Positions 8,101-15,753 of a stretch of DNA of 64,000 nt are shown here, piece by piece. The notes below the pieces were generated by a model that saw only the letters and a program-made list of their open reading frames with translations, made no database searches and was not told the origin of the DNA. Source of the DNA: TH-plancto1 sp043777375 (lineage in GTDB: Bacteria; Planctomycetota; Planctomycetia; Planctomycetales; Planctomycetaceae). Numbering within the stretch: position 1 is the stretch's first letter; each line of letters starts with the position of its first letter. Location: contig JAYWHX010000133.1 of assembly GCA_043777375.1 (NCBI GenBank), forward strand, positions 46,305 through 110,304, read 5' to 3'. The translations under genes and the position numbers were made by a program.

Positions 8101-8370
8101 GTGGCTACGCCGAGTGCTGTGGCCACCGGTGTCCAAGGACTCAAGGTCAAGTATTACCGGGACACGGGCCGCATCCCCAAACTGCCTGAAGTGAAGGAGG
8201 AACGGCGGCCCAGCTGCGACTGCCAGTCTCTGAATGAACTCGGCCTGCAGATTCTCGGTTACAAACGCCTCGCTGAGGCCATTTCTGATCAGTTCACAAT
8301 CCGCTGCCACACATTGAAGTCAGTGGCGAAGTCACCGCCTGGGTGCCTACACCGCCGCAAGCCGGAGTAA
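8101..8370 (+). CDS. Possible small protein, weak evidence
   Basis: A GTG-initiated frame of 89 codons (MATPSAVATGVQGLKVKYYR) starts 9 bases after the miniprotein stop. Two cysteines and a basic composition are all that can be seen. Codon pattern is not clearly coding and a competing minus-strand frame covers the same bases, so it may be a chance frame. Confidence 0.25.
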   Translation: MATPSAVATGVQGLKVKYYRDTGRIPKLPEVKEERRPSCDCQSLNELGLQILGYKRLAEAISDQFTIRCHTLKSVAKSPPGCLHRRKPE

Positions 8371-8497
8371 TTCGTAACCGATCCCACGCGTCTTTCTCAA
8401 ACAGAGTTGCGATCCCTGCCAATCCAACCCCGGAGCTCCCGGATGGTTTACTGGCTCATGGCCGCGAGTAGATGCATCACGAAATTGCATTGGATGC

Positions 8498-9187
8498 CTA
8501 CGCGTCTTTCAAGACTTCAAATTCCTTCTGGCAAAACGAGCAGAAGACTCCGCCTGCAGTCAGTACGGATTTCTTCACGTAGATCGTGCGAGTGCCATCC
8601 TCGCAACCGCAGATCAGCATGGTATGTCCTGTCTGCGGGAGATTTCGACCTTTGGCTTCTCTGGGAGGTTGCGATCCGATCCCTGCGGGAAGTCTTGCAC
8701 GCAGGAGATCGATGACAGGCTGATATTTCTTTGGCACGTTTTTACGAGGCCACTTCGTGATTGTGAACCCGTAACGTGTATTCAAGAACTCACAGGCCAG
8801 TCCGTACGAGAGGCATTGGTCACGGAACGATTTGAGGTGATAGTAGCCTCCCTTTCCAATTCCGCCCTGCATTCCGGACTCGTGGAGAGCAGCGTGTGCA
8901 GCCTCATGCAACATGGTTGCCAGAAGTTCTTTCGGATGCCCGAGGAGCTCCGGGCTGATCCCGATCTCGTGGGCTTGTCCTCTCCGCTTCTTCCATACGG
9001 ACCACGCGAAGTAGCCATGAAGTCTTCGTCGTGATCTCGCGTCGACCAGCGTCAATACCGCTTGCGGAATCGATGGCTCGATATCGCGAAGTAACTCCCA
9101 TGCGGACTCCAACACTCGCAGAGAAGTCGATCCCCGCATCGTGACTGTGTACTTCGAAGCTCGCCAGCTCGACGCTGCATTGGCCAT
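8498..9187 (-). CDS. SprT-like zinc metalloprotease
   Basis: A 229-residue protein. MLHEAAHAALHESG (HExxH at residues 94-98) is the zinc-binding motif of the SprT/Spartan-like family, preceded by a compact domain with IGISPELLGHPKELLA typical of that group. A C-terminal zinc ribbon is suggested by LICGCEDG and FCSFCQKEFE. Spartan relatives digest DNA-protein crosslinks; members on mobile elements are common but untested. A role in releasing a covalently bound relaxase or recombinase would be speculative. It faces away from the tubulin operon. Confidence 0.8.
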   Translation of the reverse strand: MANAASSWRASKYTVTMRGSTSLRVLESAWELLRDIEPSIPQAVLTLVDARSRRRLHGYFAWSVWKKRRGQAHEIGISPELLGHPKELLATMLHEAAHAALHESGMQGGIGKGGYYHLKSFRDQCLSYGLACEFLNTRYGFTITKWPRKNVPKKYQPVIDLLRARLPAGIGSQPPREAKGRNLPQTGHTMLICGCEDGTRTIYVKKSVLTAGGVFCSFCQKEFEVLKDA

Positions 9188-9569
9188 GAGTCGCTCATCA
9201 CTTCACAATTTTTTTGAAGTGATAAATATCCGCTCTGATTCCTGAAAGCAACTTCGAATGGGCTAACTACCAGGATGGAAATGGTCAGTTCCGTTGCTTG
9301 TGCGTTGCCGTGCTATTTGAGAAGTGCAAATGGAAGCCGTACCAGTGAGCCAAGACTAGCTCAAGGCGGATCGTGGTGGCTCCTTACTGACAAGCCACTG
9401 ACAACGTTCGAACTGGGTTCGAACCTCACCCTGCCGTGCGTGGTCCTTTTTGTATCGCTGGCGAATGATCGCTCGAAGGAACCACCGAGTGCATTCGGCG
9501 TCTACTGAAGTCCTGTCGCTTTTCGCGTGTTGAGCGGCACCAACCCGTGTCTCTTTTGGAGAACGTTTC
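9188..9569 (+). promoter_or_regulatory. Upstream region of the tubulin/vWA operon with a paired palindrome
   Basis: The 380-base gap contains two copies of the palindrome GTTCGAAC (9406-9413 and 9417-9424), spaced 11 bases start to start, one helical turn, which is an operator-like arrangement. It also fits GTTC-N7-GTTC, the LexA box known from Alphaproteobacteria, but whether that applies to planctomycetes is not known to me. A frame at 9275-9508 inside the gap is not convincing. Confidence 0.4.
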
Positions 9570-10052
9570 ATGTTGAATCTGACATTGGTCCCCGTGGTGG
9601 GGGCACTTCTGCTCATTGCCCTAATGATCTTCGTCACCAGTCGCCGAGCGAATCGGGTGGCGGAGGTGCGGGCGGAGGTGGAGCGGGAGCGGCAGCAGGT
9701 GATTCGGGCGGATGTGCGGAATGATGAGCAGTTCGTGGAGAATCTGTTAAACGGTCAGGGCATGGACCGGGCCGTGACTCACTTCGTAGACGAGAGATCC
9801 AAACTCTTACCTGGGGTGAATCCGGAGGCACCGGCGGCTTGGACAATTGAGCAGTTGGAACTGTCGTTCCGTAACAACCTGCGGCGGGACATTGAAGGTG
9901 TCAACCGGGGACTGTTTGCTCCTGCGCTGGCTGCAGCGGTGCTCATTGTGGGAGTCAGCTGCATCACGGCGGCGGTGATGTATCAGTTTCATTCTGGTCC
10001 ATCGTCCGACTCCGCAGCAGATTTTCTGAACCAGCCTTCAGCCACACCTTGA
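9570..10052 (+). CDS. Two-TM membrane protein (tubulin operon, gene 1)
   Basis: A 160-residue protein MLNLTLVPVVGALLLIALMI with one TM near residues 5-24 and a second near residues 118-138 (AAAVLIVGVSCITAAVMYQ). The soluble loop between them is helical and charged (EVRAEVERERQQVIRADV). It has a TGGAGAA ribosome site. First gene of a six-gene co-directional operon; it may serve as a membrane anchor for the tubulin-like protein or the ATPase encoded downstream. The family is not recognised. Confidence 0.75.
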   Translation: MLNLTLVPVVGALLLIALMIFVTSRRANRVAEVRAEVERERQQVIRADVRNDEQFVENLLNGQGMDRAVTHFVDERSKLLPGVNPEAPAAWTIEQLELSFRNNLRRDIEGVNRGLFAPALAAAVLIVGVSCITAAVMYQFHSGPSSDSAADFLNQPSATP

Positions 10053-10116
10053 ACTTCACTGGCATGCTTGCCGAGTGAACCATCCCTTCCTTCCCTGTTG
10101 ACTCAGGAGTCTTCCC

Positions 10117-11661
10117 ATGGTTTTGCGTCCTCTGCCGATGCTCCACATTGAACAGCAACCTGCTGTGCATGGGGCCATCAACAGTTCCACCACCTTTGTG
10201 GATCGCGGTGGCATTCTCGATGCGACAATCAAGTTGTTTGAGTTGGGACTAGATCATCTCAAGTCACTTCCCGTGCGGGATTTAACCGAGACGGACAATC
10301 TCGCCCCTTCCAAGCTGACGCATCAGGTTCAACAGCAGTTGATCAGTCATCCCGATTTGACGGAGCCGGACGCGACGGTTCCCGTTCTGCAAGCCAAGTC
10401 CCAGATCATTCGGGAGCTACGTGGCAAGAGACCGACGAAGTTGCTGAGGGATTTGGACGCGATCGTCGCCGGTGTCATTGATCCGGTACTCAGTCGCATT
10501 CGATTGGAGATTGATCTGGCGATTGGTGGGACTCCTCATCAAGGACCACGGATTGTGGAACAGGTCCGTGCTGTCCTGAACAGTCTCGTGATCCCCGATC
10601 CCAACTCCGAGCCACTCACGCGGCTGGGACGACTGGTACGAGCGTTGAGCGAATTGGGGCACAGGCAGTTCAGTCTGCCTCGCAAGACGATCGAGTTCGC
10701 GGTCCAACGGCTCACGGAGCGGGCGTTGCCCGAGTACGACGCAGCGATTCAAGCCTTGGCGGCGGAGTGGGTGTCGGCTCAACTGAAGCTGGAACTGCCC
10801 CGCTTGAATGAGTATTGCGAAGAGAGTCTAGCCCGCGTGGCGTTGTGCAACCAAAGCGTGGCCAAGATTCATGCGGCAGTCCTGAAGCTGCGTCGGGAGT
10901 CGGTCATCTCTGGTCACATCTCGAAGTCGAGCGTGGTTCTGGAGCTGCCGGGTCCGAAGGAAAACGATGTGATTGCCGGACTTCGCAGCCGACTTCGGTG
11001 CGGCGATCAAGGGGAACTGAGCGGTGTTCTGTTCGACCGGTGGATTGAGTCGCTTCGCCCCCTTGCGGAGCGCTGGGTGCCTACTTCGGCTCCGGTTGGA
11101 GTGATCCTTTCGCATGTTGATCCCGAGGAGGCCGCGCTCGCGTTCGTGCAGCTCATCGAGAGTCTGCTCGGGGAAGGCCACAGCCTCTATGAGATCATCG
11201 ATCGCTATGGCGGGACCAAGGTGGCGACCGAGCTGTTCAATCGTGCGGAACAGCTGGGGTCACTCCAATCGCGAGATATCGAACCTTTCAATGTGACTCC
11301 GCTCACATTGACGATCATTCGGCTTCCGCCGACCGTCGGGCCACGAGACAGTCACATTCGTGACCAGCTCGAAGCAGCCTTTCTCAAGGTCACCAACAAC
11401 AACTGCCTGATTTTGTCGTGTTCTCCCGCCGAGCGTAATGCCATCACGGTCGTGAGATCCAAGACCGGGTTTCCGATCGGCATCGAAAGCGGGAATGAGA
11501 CCTTGCTCATTGAATACGTCAAGGCGGCCCATGCCGGTCATCTACCACATCTCGTGGGAGTCATCTCCGGAACTGACCACGGCGAAGCGATCAGCAATTA
11601 CCTGAAACTCGGGCGTCGACTTGGCCCCGAATTCTCCGAAGTTCAGTTCGAAATCGATTGA
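10117..11661 (+). CDS. 514-residue protein of unknown family (tubulin operon, gene 2)
   Basis: A large soluble protein without signal peptide or TM, beginning MVLRPLPMLHIEQQPAVHGA; a CAGGAG ribosome site precedes the ATG. It is mostly helical in the first 400 residues (LTHQVQQQLISHPD, IRELRGKRPTKLLRDLDAIV), while the C-terminal part (TPLTLTIIRLPPTVG, NCLILSCSPAERNAITVVRS) alternates strand and helix like a nucleotide-binding or Rossmann-like fold. No P-loop is present. The following gene encodes the tubulin-like GTPase, so a regulator or adaptor of that filament is a reasonable guess only. Confidence 0.75.
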   Translation: MVLRPLPMLHIEQQPAVHGAINSSTTFVDRGGILDATIKLFELGLDHLKSLPVRDLTETDNLAPSKLTHQVQQQLISHPDLTEPDATVPVLQAKSQIIRELRGKRPTKLLRDLDAIVAGVIDPVLSRIRLEIDLAIGGTPHQGPRIVEQVRAVLNSLVIPDPNSEPLTRLGRLVRALSELGHRQFSLPRKTIEFAVQRLTERALPEYDAAIQALAAEWVSAQLKLELPRLNEYCEESLARVALCNQSVAKIHAAVLKLRRESVISGHISKSSVVLELPGPKENDVIAGLRSRLRCGDQGELSGVLFDRWIESLRPLAERWVPTSAPVGVILSHVDPEEAALAFVQLIESLLGEGHSLYEIIDRYGGTKVATELFNRAEQLGSLQSRDIEPFNVTPLTLTIIRLPPTVGPRDSHIRDQLEAAFLKVTNNNCLILSCSPAERNAITVVRSKTGFPIGIESGNETLLIEYVKAAHAGHLPHLVGVISGTDHGEAISNYLKLGRRLGPEFSEVQFEID

Positions 11662-11728
11662 TCTTGGGATCTGCTTCCCAGGATGTCGTTCTCTGTTCTC
11701 CTCCCTTGTCACCAGAAGGATCATCCCC

Positions 11729-12709
11729 ATGGCTACTCGCCAAGCACAGTCCCCTGAAACTCGTGTCGGCTTCCTGACCATCGGCTGCGGCGGTGTCGGA
11801 CTCGATGCCATCGAGCAACACCAGAAGCGGTATCAAGTCGACCAGCGACCATTCCCGAACATCACGATGCACATCGATACTGATCCGCAGACTTCCGATC
11901 TTGTCGATGAGCATATCCACATCGGATTCAAGGACTATCAAATCGATGCCTTGCAGGCCGATCCGCAAAAGTTCGGGCGCGGGATCGCGAAGATTCTGGA
12001 GCACATGCCGCAGTATCTCTCGCATGAAGACGGCACGAATGGTTCGCGGACCGTTCGCAGTCTGACCCAACTTCAGCTGGCGATCAACGAGGCGGCTCTG
12101 TTCACGGGTTTTCGGCGAGCGATTCATCGACTGGTCAATGAGCATGGAGTGTCCTGCGTCATTCCGATACTGGTCAGCTCCAGTGGGGGTGGGACAGGTT
12201 CTGCTCTACAGATCCTCTTGCCTCTGAAGTTCCGCGATCCGACCTTTCAGGCGCGGGCACTTCAAGGTCTGCCGTCTCAGTTGTTTCGGACGCCAATCAC
12301 GTTTGTGAGTGACCCGTACGCGCTGGCCCAGATCCATGAAGCGCCACACGCCGCCAGGATTCTGGCCAACTCGTTCGCGTATCGGATTGAGTCGGTTGCT
12401 CTGGAGCGGGCGAGGGCGGTGAAGTACGTCATTCATGTGGGCTTTGCTAACAATCAGGGCGTGATTCTGAGTGACAAGCACATGATCGGACGAGTCCTGG
12501 GAACCAGCCTCTATGAATGGCAACGCAGCTGGATTGAGATCAAAGGTCGGTTGGTGGACACGGTCGACAACAAAGCCTTCTCCACACAGGGATACACCGG
12601 ACGCGACCGTCCGGAAAACATCCTGAACGCCACCTTCTTGGGTGACGAGGAACCTGTCTCGGAAGTATCGCCAGTGAATGGGCATGTCCGAAACGGAGGT
12701 GTCGCGTGA
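11729..12709 (+). CDS. Tubulin/FtsZ-superfamily GTPase (tubulin operon, gene 3)
   Basis: A 326-residue protein starting MATRQAQSPETRVGFLTIGC; AGAAGGA lies 8 bases before the ATG. It shows the superfamily's nucleotide-binding loops in order: GCGGVG at residues 19-24 (first glycine loop), IDTDPQ near residue 50 (where FtsZ has NTDxQ), SSSGGGTGSALQ at 151-161 containing the tubulin signature GGGTGS, and NSFAYR near 214. It best fits the Tubulin_2-like bacterial families rather than FtsZ itself, since the C-terminal FtsZ partner-binding tail is missing. Published FtsZ-like families (FtsZl-2) are linked to vWA proteins, as here. Assembly into GTP-dependent filaments is expected from family. Confidence 0.85.
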   Translation: MATRQAQSPETRVGFLTIGCGGVGLDAIEQHQKRYQVDQRPFPNITMHIDTDPQTSDLVDEHIHIGFKDYQIDALQADPQKFGRGIAKILEHMPQYLSHEDGTNGSRTVRSLTQLQLAINEAALFTGFRRAIHRLVNEHGVSCVIPILVSSSGGGTGSALQILLPLKFRDPTFQARALQGLPSQLFRTPITFVSDPYALAQIHEAPHAARILANSFAYRIESVALERARAVKYVIHVGFANNQGVILSDKHMIGRVLGTSLYEWQRSWIEIKGRLVDTVDNKAFSTQGYTGRDRPENILNATFLGDEEPVSEVSPVNGHVRNGGVA

Positions 12710-14874
12710 ATCGGCTGATTGACTTCTTCATCGTGGCTGTACTGTGTGCCATGATTGGATCATCGGTGAGAGCTGTTGATCCGACTCCCCCGTCCAAACT
12801 GTTGCGGCTCGGCATTGTGGATGACTCGGGTTCGATGGCTGGAGAACGAATTGAGACAGTCCGCATGGAATGGCTCAATTTGGCGAGGCAGCTTCCACCG
12901 TCCCCCGAGAATCCCATCGTTCTGGTCACCTTCGGATCGGCGGCATCCGCGCCGAAGGTGTTCGTCGATCTCCCCTCGTTCGAAGCAGCGATTGGGACGT
13001 TGCATGGGGGATCTGGTGGGACGGATATCGCAGCAGGTCTGCGAGAGGGAATTACCTATCTCAGTTCCATCAAGAACACGAATGATGTCTGGGTCATGCT
13101 TTATACCGATGGGGAAGGGAGCGGTTCCGCTGACGACCTCATTCAGGCGGAAGCGGAACTCGATGCGATCTTCGCCGGTCGCCAGCAGCAAGGTCTGTCA
13201 CAGACTGTGTTCTTGAAGCGTTGGGGAAACGCGAACGCCGACTTGCTCGCTCGCATTCAAGCTCGCGGACATGCCAGGGTACTCGATGCCGAGGATCTGA
13301 CTGTCAATCCGATCACTTTTGATCCGCAGGTCGATCTGGTGGGCGTGACGTGGAACGCAGTCAATCCCCTGTTGCTCGATGTCGAGTACATACTGCGATT
13401 GGACGTACGCGGCGATGTGGCTGGTCTCGTATTGCCCAAGCTCGCTCTTACGGTTGATGTGGCCGGGGCCACGGGAGATCTGCAGGCAGAGGTTCAGGCG
13501 GGTGATTCACCACTGCCTCGGAAAGTGACGATTCCGATTACGCCCGAGGAGCGGGCATTGGGAAAAGTCATCGTTCCGCTTCTTCTCACACCGCCCGCAA
13601 ACATCCCGTCCGACAATGCCTTGGTGTTGCCCATTCTGGCGTCCACACAAATCGATCTGCCGGTTGATCTGCCCGTGGAGCATTTTGATTACCAGATTGT
13701 CGTCACTCAGACATCGCAGCCCGGTGTTTGGTCCGATCCTCTGGTGAAGCGAATCCGTACTCCGCTGCAATTGAAATTCGAGGTGAAGTCGCGGGATGGT
13801 GAGACCGTGTCTCCGGGCGACATCGAGCTGGTTCCGGCGACTGGCACGGTCATTGTGGGCGGGTCGACGACGGTCGTATTGCCCGCTAGCGGCACTGTAA
13901 CCGTTGACATCGAGATTGAAACTCTGGTTGCTAATCTGACGGAGCCTCCTGCTCAATGGCGATCCTCTTTTGAACTGACGACGAATGCAGTTCGAGTGCG
14001 CCCGCAGACGACGATCACTCCGCCGCAGTTGACCATTCAGGGAGAACTTTCGATTCCCCCGGCATTGACGACTCCGATTGAGGCTCAGGTCACGAGAGTC
14101 CTGGCTGCGGAATGGGTCAATCTGGCTCAAGGCACAGCTCGGTTCCAAGTGGAGACGGAGTTCGATGTCCAAGGCCCGATTGCTCCGAACAGCAAAATCA
14201 CTCTCGTGACTACGGGATCGATCGTCTCAGTGGCGCTGAATCCAACGACTCTTCAAACTGGTTCGCAGCGGGTCACCCTTGATGTCACCGCAACCGTACC
14301 ACCGAGTCCTAAGACTCAGGCATTTGAGTTCCAGATCGTTCCGCCGACCAGTGACGGGGTGATCCAGTATCAAGCCAGTCAGTCCTTACAATTTGTTGTC
14401 ATGGGGCCGAAAGCAGTCAGCTTGGGAGTTGCGTCGCGTGGCCGGGCTGTCCGGGAACTCCGGACTTCGATGGATGACAATGACAGCTTGGTCCAACTGC
14501 AATTGGAGCCGATCGTGGTCGGCATGAAGCCCACGGCTGTCGCGTCAGGGTTGGACGTGAAGCTCGATGCTCCGAATGAGCCCCTGAAGTTCTCGAATCC
14601 CGGCTCCTACCGCGTCTTCAGTCGTTGCCAGCTGACCGTGCCCGTGTCAGTACCGAAGTCGCTGTCCTTCTTTCAAGACTCGATCCTGGCTGGCACTCTC
14701 GACATTGAACCACTCCATCCCAACCCCGCAGTTCAAGGCGGTTCGGTCCCGCTCGTGGTCATCGTGGCTGCTCCGTTTAAGCGACTGCTGTGGCAACTCG
14801 CGTTGGCGCTGTCTGCGATCCTGGCCGCTGTCGTCATTGTGCGGATGTACCTGACGCTAAGGAGGACCGACTGA
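12706..14874 (+). CDS. Membrane-anchored von Willebrand factor A protein (tubulin operon, gene 4)
   Basis: A 722-residue protein; its GTG start overlaps the tubulin-like gene's TGA by 4 bases. A signal peptide (residues 1-23) precedes a vWA domain with the metal-binding DxSxS motif in IVDDSGSMAGERIE (residues 39-43), followed by a long beta-rich region of about 450 residues resembling Ig-like or CARDB-like repeats. One TM near residues 694-712 leaves a short basic cytoplasmic tail. Topology places the vWA domain outside the cytoplasm. A role as a surface or periplasmic adhesion/scaffold partner of the tubulin machine is inferred. Confidence 0.8.
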   Translation: MNRLIDFFIVAVLCAMIGSSVRAVDPTPPSKLLRLGIVDDSGSMAGERIETVRMEWLNLARQLPPSPENPIVLVTFGSAASAPKVFVDLPSFEAAIGTLHGGSGGTDIAAGLREGITYLSSIKNTNDVWVMLYTDGEGSGSADDLIQAEAELDAIFAGRQQQGLSQTVFLKRWGNANADLLARIQARGHARVLDAEDLTVNPITFDPQVDLVGVTWNAVNPLLLDVEYILRLDVRGDVAGLVLPKLALTVDVAGATGDLQAEVQAGDSPLPRKVTIPITPEERALGKVIVPLLLTPPANIPSDNALVLPILASTQIDLPVDLPVEHFDYQIVVTQTSQPGVWSDPLVKRIRTPLQLKFEVKSRDGETVSPGDIELVPATGTVIVGGSTTVVLPASGTVTVDIEIETLVANLTEPPAQWRSSFELTTNAVRVRPQTTITPPQLTIQGELSIPPALTTPIEAQVTRVLAAEWVNLAQGTARFQVETEFDVQGPIAPNSKITLVTTGSIVSVALNPTTLQTGSQRVTLDVTATVPPSPKTQAFEFQIVPPTSDGVIQYQASQSLQFVVMGPKAVSLGVASRGRAVRELRTSMDDNDSLVQLQLEPIVVGMKPTAVASGLDVKLDAPNEPLKFSNPGSYRVFSRCQLTVPVSVPKSLSFFQDSILAGTLDIEPLHPNPAVQGGSVPLVVIVAAPFKRLLWQLALALSAILAAVVIVRMYLTLRRTD

Positions 14875-14877
14875 ACC

Positions 14878-15000
14878 GTGATCACGCTCTTTCTGGAACC
14901 TCGCCTCGATTGTCCAACGATCTTGATCGCCGTGTTGTTGATTCGGATTGGTGAGGTGGCCGTTCAGAATCGGGCCGATCTGTATCGCGTTTGTCACTAG
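14878..15000 (+). CDS. Short hydrophobic frame, likely N-terminus of the next gene (ends at in-frame TAG)
   Basis: A 40-codon GTG-started frame (MITLFLEPRLDCPTILIAVL) behind AAGGAGG at 14859-14865. It contains one TM and stops at TAG (14998-15000). The downstream coiled-coil gene continues in exactly the same reading frame 9 bases later and opens with two more hydrophobic stretches, so the pair looks like one protein interrupted by CAG-to-TAG. It could instead be a separate small membrane peptide. Confidence 0.4.
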   Translation: MITLFLEPRLDCPTILIAVLLIRIGEVAVQNRADLYRVCH

Positions 15001-15009
15001 CTGAGTTGG

Positions 15010-15753
15010 GTGCATGGGGGGGTGACGTTTGTGTGGCTGGTTGTCCGGACGGAGCCAGTGACTGCGGGGGATCTGTTGTGGATCTTGCTGCGGAGCGTTC
15101 TGGCGTCGCGGATCTGTCTGGGGGCTTGGGCGATCGTGCTGTCTCTTGGATGCGAGCTGTGGTCGGTGACCATTGGAAGGGTGTTGAAGGCGATTCGTGA
15201 TGCCAAGTTGAGGGAGGCCTTGCGTTGCCTGGAGGAAGGAAATGCTCGGCTGAGGCAAATCCTCGCTGAGCAAGAACGTCGGCAGCAGCAACAGGCCGCA
15301 CTGGAATGGGAGCGAACGGCACCCGAACGTGAACGGCGGCGACTGGAAGCGGAGGCTCGGTCGCTGATCGAGCAGGGTGAAGCAGAACGGGCGAAACGAC
15401 GGCGTGAAGAGGCCAGGCTGCGGAGTGAACTGGTCTATCAGCAGTATGCGCGGCAGCTGGGGGCTTCGTTCCCAAGAAAGCGGTTCGATCAGTTCATCGA
15501 ACGGTATCTGAGTGACAACTCGTCACCGGATGAAGTCGAGCAGCGTGAACGGATGCTGAAGCAGATGATGCTGGATTCCCTCGGCACCAGCACGCCGACG
15601 AAGTTCTCTTCGATGAGCGAACTGTCCGCGTACTACCAGGCTCGACGTGACGAGATTGACCGACTTCCGCACGATGAGGAGGTCAAAGACACCTATCGGA
15701 TCCAACTCAACAAGCAGGAAGACGAAGCTCTTCGAAGGATGCTGAAACCATGA
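15010..15753 (+). CDS. Membrane-anchored coiled-coil protein (tubulin operon, gene 5)
   Basis: A 247-residue protein from GTG at 15010 (GTG at 15022 is also possible). Residues 5-55 hold one or two TM stretches (TFVWLVV; GAWAIVLSLGCELW), followed by a long charged coiled coil (EEGNARLRQILAEQERRQQQ) and a globular C-terminal region with FPRKRFDQFIERYLSD. Its TGA overlaps the next ATG by 4 bases, coupling it to the ATPase gene. There is no good ribosome site for this start, whereas the frame upstream of a TAG has one, suggesting an interrupted gene. Confidence 0.7.
   Translation: MHGGVTFVWLVVRTEPVTAGDLLWILLRSVLASRICLGAWAIVLSLGCELWSVTIGRVLKAIRDAKLREALRCLEEGNARLRQILAEQERRQQQQAALEWERTAPERERRRLEAEARSLIEQGEAERAKRRREEARLRSELVYQQYARQLGASFPRKRFDQFIERYLSDNSSPDEVEQRERMLKQMMLDSLGTSTPTKFSSMSELSAYYQARRDEIDRLPHDEEVKDTYRIQLNKQEDEALRRMLKP

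Noticed and set aside
9275..9508. 77-codon plus-strand frame upstream of the tubulin operon
   Set aside because: No ribosome site, odd composition, and it contains the paired palindromes; a regulatory region is more plausible.
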